From Pseudomonas sp. NC02 (lineage in GTDB: Bacteria > Pseudomonadota > Gammaproteobacteria > Pseudomonadales > Pseudomonadaceae): 64,000 bases of DNA. Where the stretch lies: contig NZ_CP025624.1 of NCBI RefSeq assembly GCF_002874965.1, positions 2,976,001 to 3,040,000 of the forward strand, read 5' to 3'. Shown here one piece after another: positions 8,082 through 16,733 of the stretch; within the stretch, counting starts at the first letter, position 1; every line of letters starts with the position of its first letter. The position numbers were made by a program, and so were the translations under genes. Below the pieces are notes generated by a model, which worked only from the letters and a program-made list of their open reading frames with translations, searched no databases and was not told the DNA's origin.

Positions 8082-9323
8082 ATGTCGCTTATTCCGCGCA
8101 AAAAAGTCATTCGCCAGGTGATCGCCACCCGTCAACGCTTGCAAGCCATCAGCGTGCTGGGCGCTACCGGTTCGGTGGGCGTCAACGTATTGGACGTTAT
8201 CGCGCGTCACCCCGAGCGCTATAAAGTCTTCGCCCTCAGCGGGTTCACCCAACTGGAGCTGTTGAAAAAACAATGCTTGTTGCACCGTCCGGACTACGCC
8301 GTGGTGCCCACGCCGCAAGCCGTGGCGACGCTGCAGAAGCAACTGTTGGAGGAGGGCTCTCAGACTCAGGTAGTGGGCGGCGAAAGCGGTCTGAAATTCG
8401 TCGCCGGTCACCGGGATGTGGACACGGTGGTGGCCGCTATCGTCGGTGCGGCGGGCTTGAATGCAACGATGGCCGCCGTCGAGGCCGGCAAGAAAATCCT
8501 CCTGGCCAACAAAGAGGCACTGGTGATGTCCGGTGCGTTGTTCATGCAGGCGGTGCGCAGCAGTGGGGCGGTGCTGTTACCGCTGGACAGCGAGCACAAC
8601 GCAATCTTTCAGTGCCTGCCGTCCCATGCTCAACACGGCCTGGCCCACGCGGGCGTGCGGCGCATTCTGTTGACTGGCTCCGGCGGGCCGTTTAGCCAAA
8701 CGCCGATGGCGCAACTGCACAACGTAACGCCGGACCAAGCCTGCGCTCACCCGAAATGGTCCATGGGCCGCAAGATTTCGGTGGACTCGGCAACCCTGAT
8801 GAACAAGGGACTCGAACTGATCGAGGCCTGTTGGTTATTCGGCGCCAGGCCGTCCCAGGTCGAGGTAGTGATCCATCCGCAAAGCGTCGTCCATTCGCTG
8901 GTGGATTACGTCGACGGCTCAATGCTCGCGCAGTTGGGGAACCCGGACATGCGCACGCCCATCAGCCATGCCCTGGCCTGGCCGCAACGGATCGATTCAG
9001 GGGTTGAACCACTGGATTTGTTCAAGGTGGCCCGGCTGGATTTCGAAGTACCGGACGAGAAGCGCTTTCCTTGCCTGGCCCTGGCGCGCGAGGTGGCGGA
9101 TGTGGGCGGCACGGCACCGGCGTCGCTCAATGCGGCCAATGAAGTCGCGGTGCAGGCCTTTCTGGACGGACGCATCGGCTTCATGCAGATCGCCGAGTGC
9201 ATCCGGCATGTGCTGGACAAGGAGCCGGTGGTGGCGGTGACGGACCTGTATGGCGTCATGGAGGCCGACGCCAGTGCCCGCCGGTGGGCACTCGGATGGC
9301 TGAATCAGCACTATCAGCGATGA
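8082..9323 (+). CDS. dxr: 1-deoxy-D-xylulose 5-phosphate reductoisomerase, probable second copy
   Basis: This 413-residue protein is a full-length DXR, which converts DXP to MEP in the non-mevalonate isoprenoid pathway using NADPH and a divalent metal. Visible motifs are GATGSVG (27-33), [12 protein letters not shown], the metal site [10 protein letters not shown] (about 168-177), GSGGPF, and the flexible loop with [18 protein letters not shown] (228-245). It carries about 17 residues before the Rossmann strand that usual DXRs lack, and reads HPKW where the usual sequence is HPNW. There is no clear ribosome site at this ATG, so a GTG near 8118 remains possible. Housekeeping dxr normally lies in the uppS-cdsA-dxr-rseP cluster; none of those genes is here, so this is probably a paralogue. 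Confidence 0.85.
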   Translation: MSLIPRKKVIRQVIATRQRLQAISVLGATGSVGVNVLDVIARHPERYKVFALSGFTQLELLKKQCLLHRPDYAVVPTPQAVATLQKQLLEEGSQTQVVGGESGLKFVAGHRDVDTVVAAIVGAAGLNATMAAVEAGKKILLANKEALVMSGALFMQAVRSSGAVLLPLDSEHNAIFQCLPSHAQHGLAHAGVRRILLTGSGGPFSQTPMAQLHNVTPDQACAHPKWSMGRKISVDSATLMNKGLELIEACWLFGARPSQVEVVIHPQSVVHSLVDYVDGSMLAQLGNPDMRTPISHALAWPQRIDSGVEPLDLFKVARLDFEVPDEKRFPCLALAREVADVGGTAPASLNAANEVAVQAFLDGRIGFMQIAECIRHVLDKEPVVAVTDLYGVMEADASARRWALGWLNQHYQR

Positions 9324-10271
9324 TCAGCCGTAGCTGACCCGGTCGCGAATCTTCAGCACAGCCTTATGGTCGGCCAGCACTTCCGGGAGTGAACTGCGCA
9401 GGTACTCCACCCAGGTTTTGATTTTTGCATCCAGGTAGTGCCGGGAAGGGTAGATGGCGTACAGGCTCAGTTCTTCCAGGCGGTACTCGGGCAGGACTCG
9501 CACCAGAGTGCCGCTGCGCAGCCCCTTGATTGCCGCATGCACCGGCAGGATGCCCACGCCCATGTCGTTGCTGATGGCGGTCTTCATGGCGTCGACCGAG
9601 TCCACCAGGAACGGCGAGCTGCTGATGGTGACGCTCTCCTGGCCTCGGGGGCCGTCGAACGTCCAGTCTTCCAGCGGGATCACCGGGCTGACCAGCCGCA
9701 GGCAGGCGTGGCTGAGCAGGTCTTGCGGCGTTTGCGCGGCACCATGGTTTTTTATGTAGGACGGTGAGGCGCAGACGATGCTGTAGGTCGTGCCCAGTTT
9801 CTGTGAAACGTGGCTGGAATCGGGCAGGTCAATGGCCAACACAATCGACACGTCGAACCCTTCGTTGACCAGGTTCGGCGTGCGGTTGCTCATGCTCAGG
9901 TTGAACGTCACGTCGGGGTAGTTCTTGCGGTAGCGTGCGATGGCGTCCACCACGTAGTGCTGGCCGATGCCTGTCATCGAGTGCACTTTCAACTGGCCGG
10001 TAGGGCGTGTGTGGGCGTCGCCGGCTTCCAGCTCCGCTTCCTCGACGGAGCGCAGGATTTGCTCGCAACGCAACAGGTAGCGTTTGCCGGATTCGGTCAG
10101 TGCGGTACGGCGTGTGGTGCGGTTGAACAGGCGGGTTCGCAGGTGGGTTTCAAGGTTGGAAATGGAGCGCGAAATATGGGTGGTGTTGCTATTCAACTGC
10201 ACTGCCGCGCCAGTAAAACTGCCGACTTCGGCAACGCAGCGGAAGATGCGCATGTTCTGCAGGATGTCCAT
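9324..10271 (-). CDS. LysR family transcriptional regulator
   Basis: This 315-residue protein has the LysR HTH (MDILQNMRIFRCVAEVGSF, then RSISNLETHLRTRLFNRTTR) and an effector domain. It is read toward and abuts the dxr stop codon with no spacer. It is divergent from a FUSC efflux gene, the arrangement seen for the aromatic-acid efflux regulator AaeR and its pump, so control of that transporter is likely. ATG 10271 places the HTH at the very N terminus. Confidence 0.9.
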   Translation of the reverse strand: MDILQNMRIFRCVAEVGSFTGAAVQLNSNTTHISRSISNLETHLRTRLFNRTTRRTALTESGKRYLLRCEQILRSVEEAELEAGDAHTRPTGQLKVHSMTGIGQHYVVDAIARYRKNYPDVTFNLSMSNRTPNLVNEGFDVSIVLAIDLPDSSHVSQKLGTTYSIVCASPSYIKNHGAAQTPQDLLSHACLRLVSPVIPLEDWTFDGPRGQESVTISSSPFLVDSVDAMKTAISNDMGVGILPVHAAIKGLRSGTLVRVLPEYRLEELSLYAIYPSRHYLDAKIKTWVEYLRSSLPEVLADHKAVLKIRDRVSYG

Positions 10272-10441
10272 CGATGCTCTCCAGGTGGAACGTTTTTTAG
10301 TGTGGCATGAACTCATCCACGGCTGTAAACGCTATTTATTGTGGATTTTTACGTAACAGTCATTCACGTTTCTGATGACTTACCGGGGCGCATGGAAGCC
10401 CCTAGAGTCGCCGCCCCATTTCCCGTCAGCCGGAAGGTCGC

Positions 10442-12658
10442 GTGCCTCGACTCACTGTTCGTCGTTTCAATATCGCCGGTAGAGCGGGCCGCTGGCTGGT
10501 GTCGCTGCCCTGGCGCCGGGGCTTCATGGAGTGGGCCCGCAGCGATGGGGTGATGTGGATCTACCTGGGCAAGGTATTGATCGCCTCGTACCTGACCCTG
10601 TGGCTGGCGATGCGCCTGGAACTGCCACAACCGAGCACCGCGATCACCACTGTGTTTATCGTGATGCAGCCCCACAGCGGGCACGTCCTCGCCAAGAGTA
10701 TCTATCGCTTCATCGGCACGTTGGTGGGCTCATCGTTCATGGTGCTGTTGATGGCCCTGTTTGCCCAGAGCACCGAGCTGTTTCTCGCGGGCCTGGCATT
10801 GTGGGTGGGGTTGTGTTCCGGTGGTGCCGCGCGCAATCGCAACTTCCGCGCCTATGGATTTGTGCTCGCCGGCTACACGGCGGTGATGGTCGGGCTTCCC
10901 GTGGTGGGCCATCCGCAGCAGGTATTCATGGCGGCCGTCTGGCGAGTGCTGGAGATCACCTTGGGGATCGTCTGCGCGACGCTGATCAGCGCCACCGTAT
11001 TGCCTAAAACCTCCAGCGTGGCGATGCGCAACACGTTGTACCAACGCTTTGGCCGCTTTGCCGGATTTGTGCGGCAGCGCCTGCGTGATACCGGTGACCA
11101 GGCGGCCTTCGAGAGCGCCAACCTGGGGTTTATCGCCGAGGCCGTTGGCCTGGAAGTAATGCGCAGCGTCAGCGTGTTCGAAGACCCTTACATGCGCCAG
11201 CGCAATGGGCGAATCAACCGCCTCAACAGCGAGTTCATGGCGATCACCACGCGTTTCAACGCGCTGCATCAACTGCTTGAACGGGTTCGCCTGCGCGGTG
11301 GCGTGGAGGTGGTCCAGGCCGTCGATCCGGGGTTGATCGCGTTGGCCGAGCTGCTCAAACCCTTCGCCGGGCACCCATTGACGGACCGTGACGCGGCCGT
11401 GCTGTCCACCGAACTGAAAGTCTACAAAGCCGGCTTGCCAGACCGGGTCCGGCGCCTGCGTGCGGCGTTGCAACATACCGCTCCCGTAGCCGATGACCTG
11501 CTGGACTTTCACACCGCGTATGAACTGCTCTACCGCTTTGTCGACGAGCTGCACAGCTACGCCCAGACGCATGCGTCCCTCGCCGATCACAACCATGTGC
11601 GAGAGCAATGGAACGAACCGTTTCAACCTCGGACCAACTGGCTGGCGACCCTTGCGGCCGGGTTGCGCGCCGCGGTGGTGTTACTGGTGCTCAGTACGTT
11701 GTGGATTGCCACCAGTTGGCCCAGCGGCGCGGCCATGACCCTGGTGTCGGCGCTGACCGTAGGCCTGTCGGCGTTCTCTGCCAACCCCAGGCGCATGTCG
11801 TTTCAAATCGCCTGCGGTACGCTACTGGCAGCGGTGATTGGCATTTTCGAAGTGTTTTTCGTGTACCCGATGATCGACGGTTTTCCGTTGCTGTGCGTGG
11901 TCATGGCGCCGGTGATCGTACTGGGTTCGTTCTGGCTGGCGAGGCCGCAATTGGCCGGCTATGGCCTGGGCATGCTGGTGTTTTTCGGCACCAGCTCAGT
12001 GCCTGCCAACCTGACGCTGTACAACCCCTACGGGCTGATCAATGACTATCTCGCCATGGTGTTTGGCATGTTGGTGTGCGCCGCGGCGGGGGCGATTATC
12101 CTGCCACCCAACAGCCCTTGGCTGTGGCGCCGGCTGGAACAGGATCTGCGCCGCCAGGTGGTGGTTGCCATCAGCGCGCCGTTGCCGGCGCTGGGCTCCG
12201 GTTTCGAAAGCGGCACCCGCGACCTGCTCAACCAGGCCTACAACTTTGCGGCGGGCAGGGCATCGGTGCAGCATCGCCTGCTGCGCTGGACGTTCGTGGT
12301 ACTGGACGTGGGGCACGCGATCATCGAGTTGCGCCGCGAGCAGGCCCGGTTGCCGGCGCAGGCCTGTTACGCCGAGAGCATGCCCTGGCGCCTCGCCATC
12401 CGGGCAATGGGTCGCGCACTGGTGCGGTTGTTCGTCAAGCCTGGGCCCGGTTATTTGCAGCGCGCGCTGGAGGCTGTCGAGCACGCCATTGAGTGCGTGC
12501 AACAGACCGATGAGCCATTCGCCGGGAACTTTGAGACTTCAGCCCTGAGACGGGTGGAAAGCTACCTGCACTTCATCCGCACCTCGCTGCTCGACCCGCA
12601 ATCGCCGCTGGTCCACTACAACCAGCCGGGAGAAAAAGTGGCGCAATCGAGCGACTAG
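10442..12658 (+). CDS. FUSC family (AaeB/YccS-like) efflux membrane protein
   Basis: This 738-residue protein has two blocks of membrane helices (about residues 45-190 and 400-555), each followed by a soluble region. This is the duplicated layout of the FUSC/aromatic acid exporter family. Recognisable pieces are PSTAITTVFIVMQPHSGHVLAKS-type sequence in the first half and SWPSGAAMTLVSALTVGLSAF in the second. The start is GTG with GGAAGG about 7 bases upstream. It is divergently paired with a LysR gene. Fusaric acid or p-hydroxybenzoate-type substrates are known for the family, but the substrate here is not determinable. Confidence 0.87.
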   Translation: MPRLTVRRFNIAGRAGRWLVSLPWRRGFMEWARSDGVMWIYLGKVLIASYLTLWLAMRLELPQPSTAITTVFIVMQPHSGHVLAKSIYRFIGTLVGSSFMVLLMALFAQSTELFLAGLALWVGLCSGGAARNRNFRAYGFVLAGYTAVMVGLPVVGHPQQVFMAAVWRVLEITLGIVCATLISATVLPKTSSVAMRNTLYQRFGRFAGFVRQRLRDTGDQAAFESANLGFIAEAVGLEVMRSVSVFEDPYMRQRNGRINRLNSEFMAITTRFNALHQLLERVRLRGGVEVVQAVDPGLIALAELLKPFAGHPLTDRDAAVLSTELKVYKAGLPDRVRRLRAALQHTAPVADDLLDFHTAYELLYRFVDELHSYAQTHASLADHNHVREQWNEPFQPRTNWLATLAAGLRAAVVLLVLSTLWIATSWPSGAAMTLVSALTVGLSAFSANPRRMSFQIACGTLLAAVIGIFEVFFVYPMIDGFPLLCVVMAPVIVLGSFWLARPQLAGYGLGMLVFFGTSSVPANLTLYNPYGLINDYLAMVFGMLVCAAAGAIILPPNSPWLWRRLEQDLRRQVVVAISAPLPALGSGFESGTRDLLNQAYNFAAGRASVQHRLLRWTFVVLDVGHAIIELRREQARLPAQACYAESMPWRLAIRAMGRALVRLFVKPGPGYLQRALEAVEHAIECVQQTDEPFAGNFETSALRRVESYLHFIRTSLLDPQSPLVHYNQPGEKVAQSSD

Positions 12659-12731
12659 TTGGCGGGCCGGAAGGAGTCTGGGTGAGCATAAATCTCCATA
12701 CTCGAGGGGCATGATCTTTCAGGAGTGGCCC

Positions 12732-13235
12732 ATGTACGCCGGTCTTTGCAATCACGCCTGGGTCGCCTCGATCATCGATGGCATTCGTGAACAACGTAGC
12801 GCGATCCGCGACCACCTGGAGGCCCAGTACCTGCTGGAAGTCGAAACCGCCCGACTCGCTGCGCGCCGTCGCACCCTGGAGGATATCCGCCGGTTGTGGC
12901 ACGCCCTGGCGCGGCGTGGCGAATATAACCTCGGGGATCAACTCGACGATTTCGTCGACCGCGACCAGGCCTTGCACGGTGCGGTGGCCGTGGCTTCCCA
13001 CAACGTGGTCTTGCAGTCGATGTACCGCGCATTCAGCTCTTCGTTCCACAGCCAGTATCTGGCGATTTTTGCCGACAACGAGTTGTATGAGCCGGGGCTT
13101 GAAGCCCATGCGCAAGTCGTCCAGGCGATTATCTTTGGCGATGAAGACGCGGCAGTCGAGGCGGTACGCGCGATGTTCGATCCCATGCTGGAAAAGCTCC
13201 GCTGGCTGTCGGAGCGAGACGGCACTGCAGCGTGA
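12732..13235 (+). CDS. FCD domain-only protein (GntR/FadR C-terminal domain without wHTH)
   Basis: This 167-residue protein matches only the ligand-binding FCD domain of FadR-type GntR regulators (LLEVETARLAARRR, DRDQALHGAVAVASHN, EAHAQVVQAIIFGDEDAA). The usual N-terminal winged helix of about 70 residues is missing, and only about 70 bases separate this start from the FUSC stop, so it cannot be encoded upstream. A strong AGGAG lies 7 bases before ATG 12732, which argues against the longer ATG at 12711. Of the FCD metal ligands Asp78, His82 and His126 are present, but the last His appears replaced (Met148-Phe149). It is either a decayed regulator or a stand-alone sensor domain. Confidence 0.75.
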   Translation: MYAGLCNHAWVASIIDGIREQRSAIRDHLEAQYLLEVETARLAARRRTLEDIRRLWHALARRGEYNLGDQLDDFVDRDQALHGAVAVASHNVVLQSMYRAFSSSFHSQYLAIFADNELYEPGLEAHAQVVQAIIFGDEDAAVEAVRAMFDPMLEKLRWLSERDGTAA

Positions 13236-13473
13236 GTCGTTGTACTCGCAGTTGACTTAAGACCCTCGTGGAAAGCCCGTTCCAGACGCCTGCGCGTCGT
13301 CCTCATTGTTACAAAAACTGGAAAAGTGAATGCCCGTTTTGGCGGCTGTTTTCACAACCGCCAGGCCTATATCGTGCGCGCCTCCCGTCGAATGAAAACA
13401 CTGCAACACACAATAAAAAACGGCTGCCATCACTGGGTCGACGGGACAGTCGTGTTCACTGTTCGGAGCCTTC

Positions 13474-14790
13474 ATGAACCACAAGACTTACCTGGCCCTG
13501 GCCGTTTCTTTCGGCGTTGTACAGCAGGCGGCTGCATCGGGTTTTATCGACGACAGTAAAGCGACCCTGGACCTGCGCAACTTCTATCTCAACCAGGACA
13601 CGCGCAATGCCAAGGGGGCCTCGGACCGGGAATGGGGCCAGGCCTTCATGTTCAATTATCAGTCCGGTTTCACCGAGGGGGTGGTGGGCCTGGGGTTGGA
13701 TCTGCAAGAGCTGTACGGCGTACGGCTGGATGCGTCAGGGCGTGCCGGCAAGGTGGGGGAGGACAACACACCCGGTAGCGTCTTCCCGCTGTCTGATGGC
13801 AAGGCTGCCAATGATTTCAGCAAGACCGGGGTCACCGGCAAAGTGCGCATCTCCCAGACCCAACTGAAAGTGGGCACGCTGATGCCCCGGGTGCCGGTAC
13901 TGATGTATGAAGACGGCCGGTTGTTGCCCCAGACTTTTCGTGGCTACCAGGTGGACTCCAAGGACCTGAAAGACTTCAACCTCGTCGCCGGCAAAATCGA
14001 GCAGGTGCTTGACCGTAACTCCAGCAACGGCCAGGGCTTGTCCATCGCTGGCGCAAACGATCCGGTCAAGGGCACGTCCAGCAATCAGTTTTACTACGGT
14101 GGTGTGGATTACGCCGTAAGCAAGCAGATGCAGTTGCAGTATTACTACGCGAATCTTGAAAACTTTTACCAGCAACACTTCTTCGGCCTGGTGCACAACT
14201 GGCAGTTGCCGGTGGGCCAGTTCAAGAGTGACCTGCGCTACTTCCACAGTACCTCGGACGGTAAGAACTCCAGTGCGGCGGGGCGTGCCGAGGGCTACGT
14301 CAGCTCGGGTTACTACGGGCCGGGCGTCAACAATGGCAAGGTCGACAATAACCTGTGGAGTGCCTTGTTTACTTATTCGCTGCAAGGCCATTCGGTGAGC
14401 CTGGGGTATCAGAAAACCACGGGCGAAAGTGACTTCCCCCATATCAACCAGGGGCAGGGCCGCTCGGTGTATTTGATCACCAACTCCCAGTCGTTGAAGT
14501 TCGTCAACGCCGGGGAACAGGCCACGGTGGCCAGCTATGCCTATGATTTTGCGAACCTGGGCGTGGCGGGGCTGAAGACCAGCGTCACCTACATACATGG
14601 CAGCCACATCCGCACGGCAGGTCGTGACAATACCGAGTGGGAGCGGGACGTGCGGGTTGACTATGTGATTCCTGCCGGCACCTTCAAGGGGATTGGGTTC
14701 ATGTGGCGTGGTGCGGTGCTGCGGGGTAATGACAGCGCTGACAAAGACGAAGCCCGGTTGATGGTCAGCTACAGCATTCCCTTGCTGTAG
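13474..14790 (+). CDS. OprD family outer-membrane porin
   Basis: This 438-residue protein has a signal peptide (residues 1-21, ending AAASG). It begins with the OprD signature FIDDSKATLDLRNFYLNQD and contains alternating amphipathic beta strands throughout. It ends in a short strand with MVSYSIPLL. OprD/Opd/Occ channels admit small carboxylates or basic amino acids. A GGAG precedes the ATG by about 5 bases. The preceding FCD-only gene runs the same way and may once have been its regulator. Confidence 0.92.
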   Translation: MNHKTYLALAVSFGVVQQAAASGFIDDSKATLDLRNFYLNQDTRNAKGASDREWGQAFMFNYQSGFTEGVVGLGLDLQELYGVRLDASGRAGKVGEDNTPGSVFPLSDGKAANDFSKTGVTGKVRISQTQLKVGTLMPRVPVLMYEDGRLLPQTFRGYQVDSKDLKDFNLVAGKIEQVLDRNSSNGQGLSIAGANDPVKGTSSNQFYYGGVDYAVSKQMQLQYYYANLENFYQQHFFGLVHNWQLPVGQFKSDLRYFHSTSDGKNSSAAGRAEGYVSSGYYGPGVNNGKVDNNLWSALFTYSLQGHSVSLGYQKTTGESDFPHINQGQGRSVYLITNSQSLKFVNAGEQATVASYAYDFANLGVAGLKTSVTYIHGSHIRTAGRDNTEWERDVRVDYVIPAGTFKGIGFMWRGAVLRGNDSADKDEARLMVSYSIPLL

Positions 14791-14796
14791 GCCGGC

Positions 14797-15564
14797 TCAA
14801 CGCTGGGCGAAATACCTGGCCGGGCTGCAACCGAACACCGAGCGGAACACGGCGATAAAGCTGCTGGAGCTTTCGTAGCCAATCGCGGCGGCGGTGCTGC
14901 TGACGCTTTCCCCCGCCGCGAGGTTTTCCAGGGCCACCATCATCCGCAAGCGTTGGCGCCAGGCGCCGAAGCCCATGCGGGTCTGGGCAGCAAACAGCCG
15001 CTCCAGGGTGCGTGCACTGGCGCCTACCTCGAAGGCGATTTCCTTGAGCGGCCGAGTGTCGTTGGGGTTTTGCTTGATCAGGTTGGCGGCGCGCACCGCG
15101 CGTTTATCCGAGGGTTCAGGCAGGTAAAAGGCGTCTTGCTCAAGCAATGCCAGGTGGTCCAGCAGCACGGTGCCCAGGCGGCTTTCGCGGCTGTGCTCGG
15201 GGTACTCGCCTGGCAGTTGCGCGCAGGCCAGGATCAGCTCGCGCACCAGCGTCCCGACATTTAACACTGCGCAGCGGGCCCACGGTGGAATGCTGGCCGC
15301 GCCCTGACGCACATATACGGTACGCATCGACACCTGACGCGAATGCTTGAAGGTGTGGCTGACACCTGGCGGAATCCAGAGCGCCCGCTGCGGTGGCAGA
15401 ACCCAGATGCCTTCGGCCGTCAGTACCGTCATCGAACCTTTGATGGCGTACATGATTTGCGCGTGTTCCGGGTGAACGTGAGGTTCACGCAAGCCGGGCA
15501 AATACTCCCGGACCAAACCTTGCACGGGGGCCGCGCCAAACTTAATCGATGGGTGTTCAAGCAT
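14797..15564 (-). CDS. AraC family regulator with N-terminal cupin
   Basis: This 255-residue protein has a cupin sensor domain in residues 1-95 (HVHPEHAQIMYAIKGSMTV, WIPPGVSHTF). The C-terminal AraC helix-turn-helix pair spans about 160-255 (LKEIAFEVGASARTLERLF, then AIGYESSSSFIAVFRSVFG). The layout is like NimR-type regulators of adjacent efflux genes, but no exporter lies next to it. It is convergent with oprD, six bases apart. Confidence 0.88.
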   Translation of the reverse strand: MLEHPSIKFGAAPVQGLVREYLPGLREPHVHPEHAQIMYAIKGSMTVLTAEGIWVLPPQRALWIPPGVSHTFKHSRQVSMRTVYVRQGAASIPPWARCAVLNVGTLVRELILACAQLPGEYPEHSRESRLGTVLLDHLALLEQDAFYLPEPSDKRAVRAANLIKQNPNDTRPLKEIAFEVGASARTLERLFAAQTRMGFGAWRQRLRMMVALENLAAGESVSSTAAAIGYESSSSFIAVFRSVFGCSPARYFAQR

Positions 15565-15733
15565 GGCGCGATCCCGATATTTTCTAGATAAGGAGGGATT
15601 TTGTGCCAGATCAAAAGGGCTGTAAAGCCGCAGTTTGGCCTACCGAAAAACCGTCGGATTGGCTAGGGCGCTTGGGTTTGCGGTTGGGTACTGTCGATGC
15701 TTTTGGCGTGCGCCCTTCAAGGAAACCTCACCG

Positions 15734-16639
15734 ATGTCCATCGGAAAAAACTTCGCCGGCGTCATCGCCTTCATGAAAGTCGCGGCCAGCGAAAGCTTCA
15801 GCGAGGCAGCACGCGACCTGGGCATTTCAGTGCCTTCGGTGAGTCGCAGCATTACCCGCCTGGAAACCCAACTGGCGATCAAGCTGCTGGAACGCACGAC
15901 CCACAGCGTAGCGGTCACGCAGGAAGGGCGCCGGTTTTTTCAAGAGTGCCTGCCCAGTGTCGAGCATCTGTTGCGCACGACCGAAGCGCTGAAACACGCT
16001 ACCCAGTCGCCGTCCGGCGTAGTGCGCGTAAGCTCTACCGTGGGTTTTGGGCGCAAGTGCATTGCGCCGCTGTTGCCTGGGTTCTGTAAGTCCCACCCGG
16101 ACATCACCCTCGAATTTGATCTGAATGATCGCCATGTGGATTTCGCCGAAGGTCGCGTGGATGTCGCGATTCGCAACGGGCGGCTGGAGGACGCCGATGT
16201 GATCGCCAGGCAACTGGCGCCGATGAGTTTCGTCACCTGCGCCGCGCCTGAGTACCTGCACTCAGCCGGCTACCCGCAGACCCTGGAAGACCTTGCGGCG
16301 CACAAGACTATCGCCTTTCGCCTGGCGCAGTCGGGCAAGCCGCATGTGTGGGAGTTTGAAGTCGACGGGCAGTTCATACGGCTGCCGTTGCCTTACAGCC
16401 AGTTGTTCAATGACCCGGAGCTAGTGGCGCTCGCGGCCGTAGCCGGCGGTGGTGTGGCACAGCTGGCCGGCTATCAGGCGCAGCACTGGATCGCGCAACA
16501 GCGTTTGATCGTTTTGCTGCCGGGTTATGCGGCGCAGGCGCGGGGCAGGGGGCATTACATCTGCTATCGGCAGCGCGACAAGATACCGCTGCGAGTCAAG
16601 CTGTTCGTCGACTACATGGTGCAAGCCTTCCAGGCATGA
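15734..16639 (+). CDS. LysR family transcriptional regulator
   Basis: This 301-residue protein has a LysR HTH (FAGVIAFMKVAASESFSEAA, then PSVSRSITRLETQLAIKLLERTT) and a CrgA-like effector domain (RHVDFAEGRVDVAIRNG). ATG 15734 follows AAGGA by about 9 bases and gives the normal family length; an earlier in-frame start would add 33 residues. No divergent target is obvious because the AraC gene lies upstream. The downstream membrane protein may be a partner. Confidence 0.88.
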   Translation: MSIGKNFAGVIAFMKVAASESFSEAARDLGISVPSVSRSITRLETQLAIKLLERTTHSVAVTQEGRRFFQECLPSVEHLLRTTEALKHATQSPSGVVRVSSTVGFGRKCIAPLLPGFCKSHPDITLEFDLNDRHVDFAEGRVDVAIRNGRLEDADVIARQLAPMSFVTCAAPEYLHSAGYPQTLEDLAAHKTIAFRLAQSGKPHVWEFEVDGQFIRLPLPYSQLFNDPELVALAAVAGGGVAQLAGYQAQHWIAQQRLIVLLPGYAAQARGRGHYICYRQRDKIPLRVKLFVDYMVQAFQA

Positions 16640-16706
16640 CCATTGGGTAAAAGGCTTTTGCCTGGGTGCCTAATTGTCGCGGGTGGCGATGGCTGGGCAC
16701 TATCCG

Positions 16707-16722
16707 GGTGATATTTATCACC
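16707..16722. promoter_or_regulatory. CRP/FNR-family-like palindrome (GGTGATA-TT-TATCACC)
   Basis: A perfect 7-base inverted repeat with a two-base centre lies 11 bases before the start of the membrane protein gene. Read as GTGA-N6-TCAC it resembles CRP/Vfr half sites. Read as TGAT-N4-ATCA it resembles the core of Anr/FNR sites. Its position close to the start codon would fit repression better than activation. Confidence 0.45.
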
Positions 16723-16733
16723 GGGAAATCAAT

